Shown here in pieces: positions 16,978 through 24,320 of a stretch of DNA of 64,000 nt. The notes under the pieces were generated by a model that saw only the letters and a list, made by a program, of their open reading frames with translations, was not told the origin of the DNA and did not search any database. Origin of the DNA: Pollutimonas sp963706785 (GTDB taxonomy: Bacteria > Pseudomonadota > Gammaproteobacteria > Burkholderiales > Burkholderiaceae_B). Every line of letters starts with the position of its first letter. Position 1 is the stretch's first letter. The translations under genes and the position numbers were made by a program. The DNA is taken from NCBI GenBank assembly GCA_963706785.1, contig CAVPNJ010000002.1, positions 372,001 through 436,000 on the forward strand, written 5' to 3'.

Positions 16978-17970
16978 TCAGATTTGGAACTTGGCAAGTC
17001 GCCGCGCGCACGGAGCGTTAAGGGCTCCCGTTGGGATTTGCCCTGCGAGAATTGTCTTAATCTGAGCGACGGTGTCCATGGCCTGATGCTCGGCGGCCTG
17101 TGGCGTAAGGCCTGCAATATGAGGGCTGGCTACAACGCGAGGATGGCCCGCTAGTCTGGGAGCGGGCTTCTGGTCGGCATCGCTACCTACGTCTAAAGCG
17201 CAACCCGCAATCAGTTCATCATTCAAGGCCTGTAGCAAATCGTTTTCATTGACCAGTTCGCCGCGCGACGCATTGATAAAAAAGGCCGAGCGCTTCATTT
17301 TCTTAAACGCCTGCTCGTCCATCAAGTTCGCCGTTTCGGCGGTAGCCGGTGCAAGACACACGACGTAATCGGCAGTTGCCAGCAGCTCGTTAAAGCTTAT
17401 GTTGACGACGCCGTCCTCGCGTGCCTGCGTATAGGGGTCGTATATCTTTACGCTCATCCCGAAAGCCAGCCCCAGCCCGCACAAGTATTGTCCGATAGTG
17501 CCGTAGCCGATTACGCCCAGGGTTGCGCCTCGCAGCTCGCGGCCCATGCGCGTTGGTGGCGGTAATCCCGCCCAGTACGCCGCGCTGGTGGTGCTGATGT
17601 GTCGACTAAGGTCAATCATGACGCCTACGACCCACTCGGCCACGGATGCGCCGAACCCGGCAGACGCCTGGGTAACGAGGACGCCGTGGCGGCTTGCCGC
17701 ATCAATATCGATATTGCGCACATCGACCGCCACCCGGCAAACGGCGGCAAGCTTGGGTAATTGCTCGAAAACGGACGCCGTGATGGGTGGAACGCGAAAA
17801 CTGACGATAATGTCGCAGTCCTGCGCCGCCGCGATCAATTCCTGTTCGGTGGGTTCTTCGGTGCTCTCATTTCGAATGACTTCGCCCAACGTCTTGAGCT
17901 GCGCAAGGGCCTTGTTGCCGTAGTAGTTCGTGAACGAGTGCTGACTGTGGGTAAGTAATATTTTGGCCAT
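16978..17970 (-). CDS. D-2-hydroxyacid dehydrogenase family protein
   Basis: NAD(P)-dependent D-isomer 2-hydroxyacid dehydrogenase (phosphoglycerate-dehydrogenase-like fold). The Rossmann motif is GATLGVIGYGTIGQYL, the catalytic Arg is in INASRGELVNENDLL, and the catalytic His is in VASPHIAGLT. The position that normally supplies the catalytic Glu (LDVFxxEP in the family) reads ALDVGSDADQKP, so the acid is displaced or replaced by Asp. Its ATG overlaps the LacI stop by one base (TAATG), so the genes are translationally coupled. At 330 residues it is normal. The substrate is unknown; it probably oxidises or reduces an intermediate from the TRAP-imported compound. Confidence 0.86.
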   Translation of the reverse strand: MAKILLTHSQHSFTNYYGNKALAQLKTLGEVIRNESTEEPTEQELIAAAQDCDIIVSFRVPPITASVFEQLPKLAAVCRVAVDVRNIDIDAASRHGVLVTQASAGFGASVAEWVVGVMIDLSRHISTTSAAYWAGLPPPTRMGRELRGATLGVIGYGTIGQYLCGLGLAFGMSVKIYDPYTQAREDGVVNISFNELLATADYVVCLAPATAETANLMDEQAFKKMKRSAFFINASRGELVNENDLLQALNDELIAGCALDVGSDADQKPAPRLAGHPRVVASPHIAGLTPQAAEHQAMDTVAQIKTILAGQIPTGALNAPCARRLAKFQI

Positions 17971-19049
17971 TAGCTACGTTGAGATGGAGGGGGTTGTACA
18001 GGTTTGCGCGTAGCGGGCGGTGCGGCAACAGAATGCCGGTTGACCAAGTGCGGAGCAAAAGTGATTTCTTCAGGCTTTAAGTCTGGCGTATTAATGTGTT
18101 CAATGGCGCGTTCGACCATTTTCTGCGCCATCGCGGTAACCGGCATCGAGACCGAGGTGAGCGGGGGCGAGGTATAGGCCGACATCTCGATATCGTCCAT
18201 GCCGACAATCGAAACGTCTCCGGGAACCGACAGGCCATGATGTCGTATGCCCGCCATCAAGCCGATCGCTGTCATGTCGTTGACCGTGACGATACCGGTC
18301 GGCCTGCGCTTCATTTGCAGTATTTGCTCGGCCGACTCAAAACCCAATGACGCGAGTTCGGTGTCACCGAACTTGGATGTGGTTTTGCCTTCAATGATCT
18401 GGGCCGAGATACCAGCACCCGCTTGATCGATCGCGGCCAGAAACCCTTCGACTTTGTGTCGGCGGCTCATGGTCGTGCCCTGCGGCATAAGGAAGGCGAG
18501 CCGTTTATGGCCATGGTCAATTAGGTGCTGCACCGCCAAACGTCCCGCCAAGCGGTTGTCGGTCAGGACGTGATCGTGTCGGATTGGTGCACCGGCTTCT
18601 ACACCGAGATCGAAACTTACCACTGCTAAGCCGCGCTCGATGGCTGCTTCGATGTGGCGCTCGTCGCTTAATGAAGATACGACGACGACCGCGCCGACGC
18701 CGAAATCGATCAAGTCATCCAGCATGCGGGATTCGAGTTGCTTGTCTCGATAGGTGTTGCACAGAAGCACCCGGTAGCCGTAACGTTCCTGGGCGAAATT
18801 TTCCATTGCCACCGCGAGCTGGCCAAAAGAGGGGTTGGCTGTGGTGGGCACGAGCAAACCCAGGATGGGAATGCGGCCGGTTTTAAGTTGGCGCGCTGCG
18901 TGGCTGGGCCGATACCCGAGCTTATGGATAGCGTCTTCGATGCGGGTGAAGGTCTCTTTACCCATTCTATCGGTTCGGCCGTTCAATACGTTGGAAACCG
19001 AGCTCACGGAAACACTAGCTAATCGTGCGACATCTTGAATCGTCGTCAT
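17970..19049 (-). CDS. LacI-family transcriptional regulator
   Basis: Repressor with an N-terminal LacI helix-turn-helix (TTIQDVARLASVSVSSVSNVLNG) and hinge (ARQLKTGRIPILGLLVP), followed by a periplasmic-binding-protein-like sensor domain (GIVTVNDMTAIGLMAGIRHHGLSVPGDVSIVGMDDIE). The ATG at 19049 is used; the frame could begin at a TTG one codon earlier. It heads the minus-strand unit LacI - 2-hydroxyacid dehydrogenase - amidohydrolase and is divergent from dctPQM. It is therefore the likely controller of both sides through the operators in the 222-base gap. The C-terminal 20 residues are Pro/Ala-rich and probably disordered. Confidence 0.92.
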   Translation of the reverse strand: MTTIQDVARLASVSVSSVSNVLNGRTDRMGKETFTRIEDAIHKLGYRPSHAARQLKTGRIPILGLLVPTTANPSFGQLAVAMENFAQERYGYRVLLCNTYRDKQLESRMLDDLIDFGVGAVVVVSSLSDERHIEAAIERGLAVVSFDLGVEAGAPIRHDHVLTDNRLAGRLAVQHLIDHGHKRLAFLMPQGTTMSRRHKVEGFLAAIDQAGAGISAQIIEGKTTSKFGDTELASLGFESAEQILQMKRRPTGIVTVNDMTAIGLMAGIRHHGLSVPGDVSIVGMDDIEMSAYTSPPLTSVSMPVTAMAQKMVERAIEHINTPDLKPEEITFAPHLVNRHSVAAPPATRKPVQPPPSQRS

Positions 19050-19098
19050 CAAATAAATCCCTGGTCAGAGGTCGTCGTAGAAAATCGTGCTTCGTTTA

Positions 19099-19246
19099 GT
19101 GTACCGATTTACTAGATCGTTATTTTCAATGTATCACGGTCCGGAAAACCGAACAATGTGACCTAGGGTATTGCCTAATAAGACCATTATTGTTCCGCTA
19201 AAAGATCCATGGTACGTTATCGATAAATCGATTTACTAAAACGATA
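19099..19246. promoter_or_regulatory. LacI-type operator pair between lacI and dctP
   Basis: TAAATCGATTTA at 19224-19235 is a perfect 12-base palindrome with the central CG and AAnCGnTT form known for LacI-family operators. A related site, TGTACCGATTTA at 19099-19110, matches it at nine of twelve positions. In addition, an 18-base sequence beginning CGATTTACTA occurs at 19105-19122 and again at 19229-19246 with three differences. One site is near each divergent start, so a looped repression complex is plausible. Promoter boxes are weak: TTGTTC at 19190 with TACGTT at 19213 for dctP is the best pair seen. Confidence 0.6.
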
Positions 19247-19271
19247 CATCAAAATATAGGGGACATACGCC

Positions 19272-20273
19272 ATGGCTATTAGCTTCAACAAAAAAAATCT
19301 TGTCGCTGCGCTGGTGTCGGCAGCCGCTCTCTCAACCGCCTTTACCGTGCAGGCGCAAACGAAACGCGAAATAAAGGTATCGCACTCTGCCCAGGGCGTG
19401 ATGTCCTCCGAACTGCACATGGCTGCATGGGTGTTTAGTAATTACGTACAAGAGCACTCTGATACGCTGTCTGTACGCTTGTATCCAAACAATGCTCTTG
19501 GCGAAGAGCGTGCCGTGTACGAAGCGATGCAGCTGGGGGCGGGCGCCTCTTGCGCGATTACGGGCACCGCCATCCTCAATAATTTCTCCAAGCGTCTGGG
19601 GGTAATCGACTTGCCATTCTTGTGGCGCGATTACGATCACATGAGCGCCGCACTTGATGGCGAAGTCGGCAAATCACTGGCCGCCGATCTGGAGAAGGTC
19701 GGATTCAAACCCATCGCCTGGATGACGAATTGGGGAGCGCGCAACGTAGTCACCGCCAATAAGTCAGTCAAAACACCTGCAGACATCAAGGGCTTGAAGA
19801 TTCGTACGATCCAAAGCCCGGTTTACATCGATGCGCTAAACGCCATGGGGGCAAACGCCACGCCAATGTCGTTTGGCGAAGTTTATACATCGATGCAGAC
19901 AGGGGTCCTTGATGGCTTCGAGCATGGTTCGGCGATTGTCGTCACGCAAAAATTCTATGAGGTGGCCAAGCATATTGCATTGACTCGCCATTTCCTGGGC
20001 CCTGTCGTACTTGCATGTTCAATGAGCGAATGGAATAAATTCACTGATAAAGAAAAGGCCGTTGTGATGGAGGCTGGGCGTCTCGCCAGCGACGTCAATC
20101 GTTCGCTCGCGCCGGTCCGCGAAAAACAGGCGTTTGATTTTCTGCGCGCGAAAGGAATGGACATCACGGAAGTGGACACCAGCACATTTCGCGAGCGTGC
20201 GACCGCTTCCCAGGATAAGTTCGCAGCTGACCGCGGCGCCGCAGACCTCTTAAAGAAAATCCGGGCGCTTTGA
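19272..20273 (+). CDS. dctP: TRAP transporter solute-binding protein (DctP family)
   Basis: Periplasmic substrate-binding subunit of a tripartite ATP-independent (TRAP) transporter. The signal peptide runs to about residue 28 (FTVQAQ cleavage). The family block IKGLKIRTIQSPVYIDALNAMGANATPMSFGEVYTSMQTGVLDGFEHG contains the conserved Arg that grips the ligand carboxylate, followed by the long hinge helix. A ribosome binding site (AGGGGAC) precedes the ATG. It is followed by dctQ and dctM and is divergent from LacI, so uptake is probably induced by the substrate or a product. The ligand is most likely a C4-C6 organic or sugar acid, by inference from the lactonase and dehydrogenase alongside. Confidence 0.93.
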   Translation: MAISFNKKNLVAALVSAAALSTAFTVQAQTKREIKVSHSAQGVMSSELHMAAWVFSNYVQEHSDTLSVRLYPNNALGEERAVYEAMQLGAGASCAITGTAILNNFSKRLGVIDLPFLWRDYDHMSAALDGEVGKSLAADLEKVGFKPIAWMTNWGARNVVTANKSVKTPADIKGLKIRTIQSPVYIDALNAMGANATPMSFGEVYTSMQTGVLDGFEHGSAIVVTQKFYEVAKHIALTRHFLGPVVLACSMSEWNKFTDKEKAVVMEAGRLASDVNRSLAPVREKQAFDFLRAKGMDITEVDTSTFRERATASQDKFAADRGAADLLKKIRAL

Positions 20274-20389
20274 TAAGTCATCCGTAGCGGGGGCGGCGCT
20301 TGGACCAGGCCGTATCCCTGAGCCGTCGTGCCGCCGTCGGTGGCATCGACGGCCATTACAACTCAATACCAGTACGCAAAGGATGCTCC

Positions 20390-20851
20390 ATGCGTTATAT
20401 CAATGGGCTTGCCGAGATCCTGGTGACCCTGCTTTTTACCGCCATGGTCGGGGTGGGGGCCTTACAGGTCTTCAACCGCTTTTTTTTCAATGTTTCGTTA
20501 AGCTGGAGCGAAGAGTTCCAGAAATACACGTTTATCTGGCTGGTCTTCATTGCTATTCCGCTGGCTTACAACCGGATGGCGCATCTTCGCGTCGACTCGC
20601 TCGTTGATTTGTTCCCGGCCGCGCTGCAACGTTTCCTGGATTTGTTTTCCGACGTCTTATGGGTGTTGCTGGGCATCGCGCTGGTTCTGTTGACATGGCG
20701 CATCATGAAAGTGACGCAATTTCAGGAAAGCCCGGGCCTGGGCATTAGCATGTCATGGGTTTACTGCGGCATGCTGGTGGGCGGCGCCTACCTCTTCTTA
20801 AGCGTTGTTGCCCGCCTCGTGTCCAGATATAAACATGGGAAGCAATCATGA
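20390..20851 (+). CDS. dctQ: TRAP transporter small membrane subunit (DctQ)
   Basis: Four-helix integral membrane subunit that links the binding protein to the large permease. Hydrophobic segments lie at about residues 5-25, 45-65, 85-105 and 120-145. The signature SWSEEFQKYTFIWLVFIAIPLAYNRMAHLRVDSL matches the family. The ATG at 20390 has AAAGGA eight bases upstream; an extension starting upstream lacks such a signal. Its stop overlaps the dctM start by four bases (ATGA). At 153 residues it is normal. Confidence 0.92.
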   Translation: MRYINGLAEILVTLLFTAMVGVGALQVFNRFFFNVSLSWSEEFQKYTFIWLVFIAIPLAYNRMAHLRVDSLVDLFPAALQRFLDLFSDVLWVLLGIALVLLTWRIMKVTQFQESPGLGISMSWVYCGMLVGGAYLFLSVVARLVSRYKHGKQS

Positions 20852-22143
20852 CGCTAGTGATTATTTTCGCCTGCATGTTAACGCTGGTGTTCTTTGGCGT
20901 GCCTATCTTGCTGGCGATTGCGTCGGTAAGCCTGACCAGTATTATGGTCATTCCCGGACTGGTTCCGGCGCTTATGCCGCAGAAAGCATTCGCGATGCTT
21001 GATTCGTTCAGTTTGCTGGCGCTGCCGTACTTCATCCTGGCAGGCGCCATCATGACGCGTGGGGGCTTAAGCGCCGGATTGATCCAATTCTCACAAACCA
21101 TAGTGGGCCATATCCGAGGCAGTCTCGGGCATACCGCCGTGTTGTCATGCACCGCCATGGCGAATATTTCTGGCTCCTCAGCGGCAGAGGCGGCGGCTGT
21201 CGGGTCGGTGGTGATTCCACCCATGAAAGAAGCGGGTTATCGCCCAGGGTATGCTGCGTCTGTGGTCGCGGCGGCGTCGACCATCGGCCCTATCATTCCG
21301 CCCAGCATGACGATGATCATCTACGGCTCGATAACCGGGGTATCCATTGGCGGCCTATTTATGGCTGGAATTGTGCCGGGCCTCATGATCGCCGTGCTGC
21401 TGATGGCTCTGATCTATGGCATGTCATATTTACCGGCTTACCCTGAACTTCGTCATACCTTACCTCGAGCCAGCTTCAAGCAGATCGTCGCTGCCACGGT
21501 AAAAGTCTGGCCAGCGTTATTGGCGCCGGTTGTCATCATGGGCGGAATTCTGAGCGGGATCTTTACCGCAACGGAATCGGGTGTTGTCGCCTGCGTCTAT
21601 AGCCTTGTGGTCAGTATGGTCTGGTATCGCATTTTGCGCTGGCGCGACTTGCCAAGCGTGCTTGTTGATGCGGCGGTCACAACGGCGATGGTCGCGGGCA
21701 TTTTGGCGATGGCAGGTGTGCTGGGTTGGTTGCTCAGTTATCTGAATTTCAATGATGAAGTGTTGCGGGCACTAAAAGGCATTACCGAAAGCCGAATATT
21801 GATGCTGTTCCTGCTCGCCGCCGTCATGCTGGTCCTTACCATGATGCTTGATGGTCTGGCTGTTGTGGTGGTCATGGTGCCAACCATAGTCTATATCGGT
21901 ACCGCGTTCCAGATCGATCAGCTTCAGCTGGGGATTATTATGGTCATGATTACCCAGATCGGGGGACTTACCCCGCCGGTTGCTCTTTTGCTATTCATCA
22001 CTTCTAGCATTGCCAAAATTCCTTTTTCCGAAGGAGTACGTGCCATTTGGCCATTCCTGGCCGTAATGCTATTGGCGTTGCTAATGGTCATGCTTGTGCC
22101 GGCAATTGCTACGTGGCTGCCATACCGCGCCATGAGCCCATAA
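20848..22143 (+). CDS. dctM: TRAP transporter large permease subunit (DctM)
   Basis: Large membrane subunit that carries out the sodium-coupled transport step. It has about twelve hydrophobic segments over 431 residues. Conserved blocks are VLSCTAMANISGSSAAEAAAVGS (first hairpin), AASTIGPIIPPSM, GIFTATESGVVACVYS and TQIGGLTPPVALLLF (second hairpin). Translation is coupled to dctQ by the ATGA overlap. The gene ends just before a hairpin and then a tRNA gene, so it closes the operon. Confidence 0.95.
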   Translation: MTLVIIFACMLTLVFFGVPILLAIASVSLTSIMVIPGLVPALMPQKAFAMLDSFSLLALPYFILAGAIMTRGGLSAGLIQFSQTIVGHIRGSLGHTAVLSCTAMANISGSSAAEAAAVGSVVIPPMKEAGYRPGYAASVVAAASTIGPIIPPSMTMIIYGSITGVSIGGLFMAGIVPGLMIAVLLMALIYGMSYLPAYPELRHTLPRASFKQIVAATVKVWPALLAPVVIMGGILSGIFTATESGVVACVYSLVVSMVWYRILRWRDLPSVLVDAAVTTAMVAGILAMAGVLGWLLSYLNFNDEVLRALKGITESRILMLFLLAAVMLVLTMMLDGLAVVVVMVPTIVYIGTAFQIDQLQLGIIMVMITQIGGLTPPVALLLFITSSIAKIPFSEGVRAIWPFLAVMLLALLMVMLVPAIATWLPYRAMSP

Positions 22144-22156
22144 GCTCGCACCGGCG

Positions 22157-22186
22157 GCAGATACCTACCGTTGCGTAGGTGTCTGC
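22157..22186 (+). terminator. Hairpin after dctM, probable terminator
   Basis: The arms GCAGATACCTAC and GTAGGTGTCTGC form a 12-bp stem with one G-U pair and a 6-base loop. It starts 14 bases after the dctM stop. Only a short TTGT follows, so rho-independent activity may be partial. Confidence 0.6.
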
Positions 22187-22298
22187 TTGTCATGATGGGA
22201 TTTGCACTGACAAAATTGCCTCAATGGATCTATGGTGGCACAAGCTTGTTGTATACTTCTGTCCTTCATTCCAAAGACCTGCATAAACGCAAGCTTTC

Positions 22299-22373
22299 GG
22301 GCGGTTAACTCAGTGGTAGAGTGCCACCTTCACACGGTGGAAGTCACAAGTTCGAACCTTGTACCGCCCACCA
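22299..22373 (+). tRNA. tRNA-Val(CAC)
   Basis: A complete cloverleaf of 75 bases including an encoded CCA end. The acceptor stem is GGGCGGT / ACCGCCC (7 perfect pairs), the D stem ACTC / GAGT, the anticodon stem CCACC / GGTGG with loop TTCACAC (anticodon CAC, reading GUG valine codons), and the T stem ACAAG / CTTGT with loop TTCGAAC. A TATACT box at 22252-22257 could be its -10. Accessory-looking DNA begins right after it, which fits the common use of tRNA genes as integration sites, but I found no duplicated 3' end to prove insertion. Confidence 0.97.
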
Positions 22374-22392
22374 TCCGGTGCAACCTGCTCGC

Positions 22393-23481
22393 CTAGGCGC
22401 CGTACTCCACAGACCAGCGCACGTCGACTCCGTAGTGAAAGTCGTCATCGGTCGTCGAAGTGGGACAATCCATCTTGAAGAAAACATTGGTGACTTCCTC
22501 GACGAACCGCCCCGTTGGGATTGGCAGATACACTGTCGTAGATGTCGCGCCTTCGTCCGGTTCTAGTGGGCCGTCATGCTCGATCGCCCAGGACGCCACG
22601 CCCACGTCTTCTTTCCCAGGCTTAACCACTTCGAGTTGCCCGACATGCGCAAATCCGACCGAGTATGGACGATCGGTCTCGGACCAATCGTCGATATCCT
22701 GCGTTGGGAGATGAAAGTCTTGTATCACTTCCGGCTGATTAGCTCGCCCCTTGTGAATACGAAACCAGAATTCACCCTCACCATAACTGTTCGGGTCTCC
22801 GTCGTTAAAGATATGGATTTTCGGAAACTCGACAGTGATCTTCCTCCTTAATGTTGTAAATTCATCTTGCCTAACATCCCAATTGCCGAAGGCGTCCGCC
22901 ACGACAACAGTGAAGAAATAGTTATTCCCTGCGAAAAGCGGCTTGATCTCGACTATGTGATTGGTTGAGACCGTCAAAGGCGAAGTCGGCTCGCCATCAG
23001 CACTTTCGAGGTGCGGAATCCCGTTGGGATCAATAAGAGGTGCCTTTCGGCTAACGCCAATCGTCACAATGCTCGTCGGCACGCTCGTCGCCACGGCGTG
23101 CCGGTGCCAAGTGCCACCCGTTGACCGGCCCTGATCCGTAATCAAATCGCGAACTTCGGGTTTTTTCCATAAGCAGAAAACTTTCAGCGCCGTCACCATA
23201 ATTGGATCGGTTGACGACGACGGACCGTGTTCTTCTTCGAACACGGCGATTTCGTGGAATTCTCCGGGCTTCAAAGTAATTTGATACTCGCCGCTAAAAT
23301 CAGCTTCGTCGCCGCTCCCCGTCAGTATGTGGACGTTCCTCGAGAACCAACTCCCGCCGTTGGTCCGCTCCCATAGTTCTTCGCGGTGTTCTTTCAAGTA
23401 TTTGATTGTAGATATCCCGCTGGTGTCTCCGGCTTCCTTATCAACGACAATGGGACTCTTATCAGCTGTGATTTTTGCCAT
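22393..23481 (-). CDS. Uncharacterised beta-rich protein (362 aa) beside tRNA-Val
   Basis: I do not recognise this family. Coding status is supported by a strong ribosome binding site (AAAGGAGA), an uninterrupted 362 codons and clean composition. There is no signal peptide and no membrane segment. The sequence is polar, acidic and beta-strand-rich with many aromatic residues. A stretch at about residues 185-215 (EIKPLFAGNNYFFTVVVADA then FGNWD) resembles the last strands of a fibronectin type III or similar Ig-like domain. A second beta module follows with KIHIFNDGDPNSYGEGEFWF. The gene ends 19 bases from the tRNA 3' end on the opposite strand. It may be cargo of an old island. It could act in a surface, phage-like or toxin context, but nothing in the sequence proves this. 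Confidence 0.7.
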   Translation of the reverse strand: MAKITADKSPIVVDKEAGDTSGISTIKYLKEHREELWERTNGGSWFSRNVHILTGSGDEADFSGEYQITLKPGEFHEIAVFEEEHGPSSSTDPIMVTALKVFCLWKKPEVRDLITDQGRSTGGTWHRHAVATSVPTSIVTIGVSRKAPLIDPNGIPHLESADGEPTSPLTVSTNHIVEIKPLFAGNNYFFTVVVADAFGNWDVRQDEFTTLRRKITVEFPKIHIFNDGDPNSYGEGEFWFRIHKGRANQPEVIQDFHLPTQDIDDWSETDRPYSVGFAHVGQLEVVKPGKEDVGVASWAIEHDGPLEPDEGATSTTVYLPIPTGRFVEEVTNVFFKMDCPTSTTDDDFHYGVDVRWSVEYGA

Positions 23482-23913
23482 GATCCGATCTCCTTTACGC
23501 TGAGTTAATCAGTACGCTATCGCGCGGTAGTCGTCATGGTTGCGGTGTACTCGAGCGGCCCTTGGCACAAGCGCGTAGTCCCGCCGGAATGCTGCGCAAA
23601 TCCTCAGCTTCTATCAATGCTCCAGTAGATCCGCTCGCCGCGTGCATGCCTACAAACCAAGAGATAATAGTGGACTAGACTTTGGGTAGCTCAACAAGAG
23701 GGCTGGACAGCCTACTGAAAGTGCACGATTCCAGGCAGATATAGCTAATCGCTCGGCGGCATCCCCGGCTCATATCGCGGCCTGCCGGACGCAGGCCCGC
23801 CAGCAAGATCTTGCTCAGGATGCGTTCGTATCACTGATCGACGCCGGGCGATTGAAGAAGTAGCCCATTATGGAAACGACGAGCACGGTGGCGAATTCGC
23901 ACGCCACGAACGG
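23482..23913. other. Intergenic stretch without recognisable gene
   Basis: About 430 bases between the unknown protein and the fragment that follows. Short open frames exist (for example one ending LIDAGRLKK at about 23862), but none has a start, ribosome binding site or family motif that I recognise. It reads like eroded coding sequence, consistent with the fragment next to it. Confidence 0.5.
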
Positions 23914-24273
23914 ATGCGGATTTTTAAGCATTCTACTGACGTCGATCAAGTGCAGCCGGATCACTGTCTTGGCCGCGAATCTGACTTACGCAACACTGAG
24001 CGAGGCCTGGTTCGCTATGTAGCCGCCCGCGGCGAGTCCACTGTTCCGTTGTTATATCTCTCGGAGCCGCCATTTTCGGCTCAGTTCTATTCGGGTGGGC
24101 GGGTTAAGGAAATTAAGCAAAGTGAATTAAGGCGCGCAAGTAAACTCAACGCACCGTTTTACTTGACGATTCCCAAAGAAGAGCAGAAGGCTGTTGGCGA
24201 TATCATCAAGAAATCTCTTGACAAACTTTATGCTAACAAGCGCTACGTCTTGGTAAAGGTATCCGTCGACTAG
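23914..24273 (+). pseudogene. Probable C-terminal remnant of an ArnT-like glycosyltransferase
   Basis: 119 codons. The part from about residue 30 (RGLVRYVAARGESTVPLLYL, then SEPPFSAQFYSGGRVKEI) resembles the soluble C-terminal tail of GT39/ArnT-type membrane glycosyltransferases, where a line such as RPFSAxFYSxG precedes a short alpha-beta end. No membrane segments, which should fill the first 350-400 residues of such an enzyme, are present upstream. I therefore read it as the leftover 3' end of a deleted gene. The first 30 residues may be out-of-context sequence. Recognition is by motif only, so a small independent protein is still possible. Confidence 0.4.
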
Positions 24274-24320
24274 GTATTGCTACCGCAGCGCTTTGTCTCA
24301 AAGTAAACCGGCGTCTGCCC

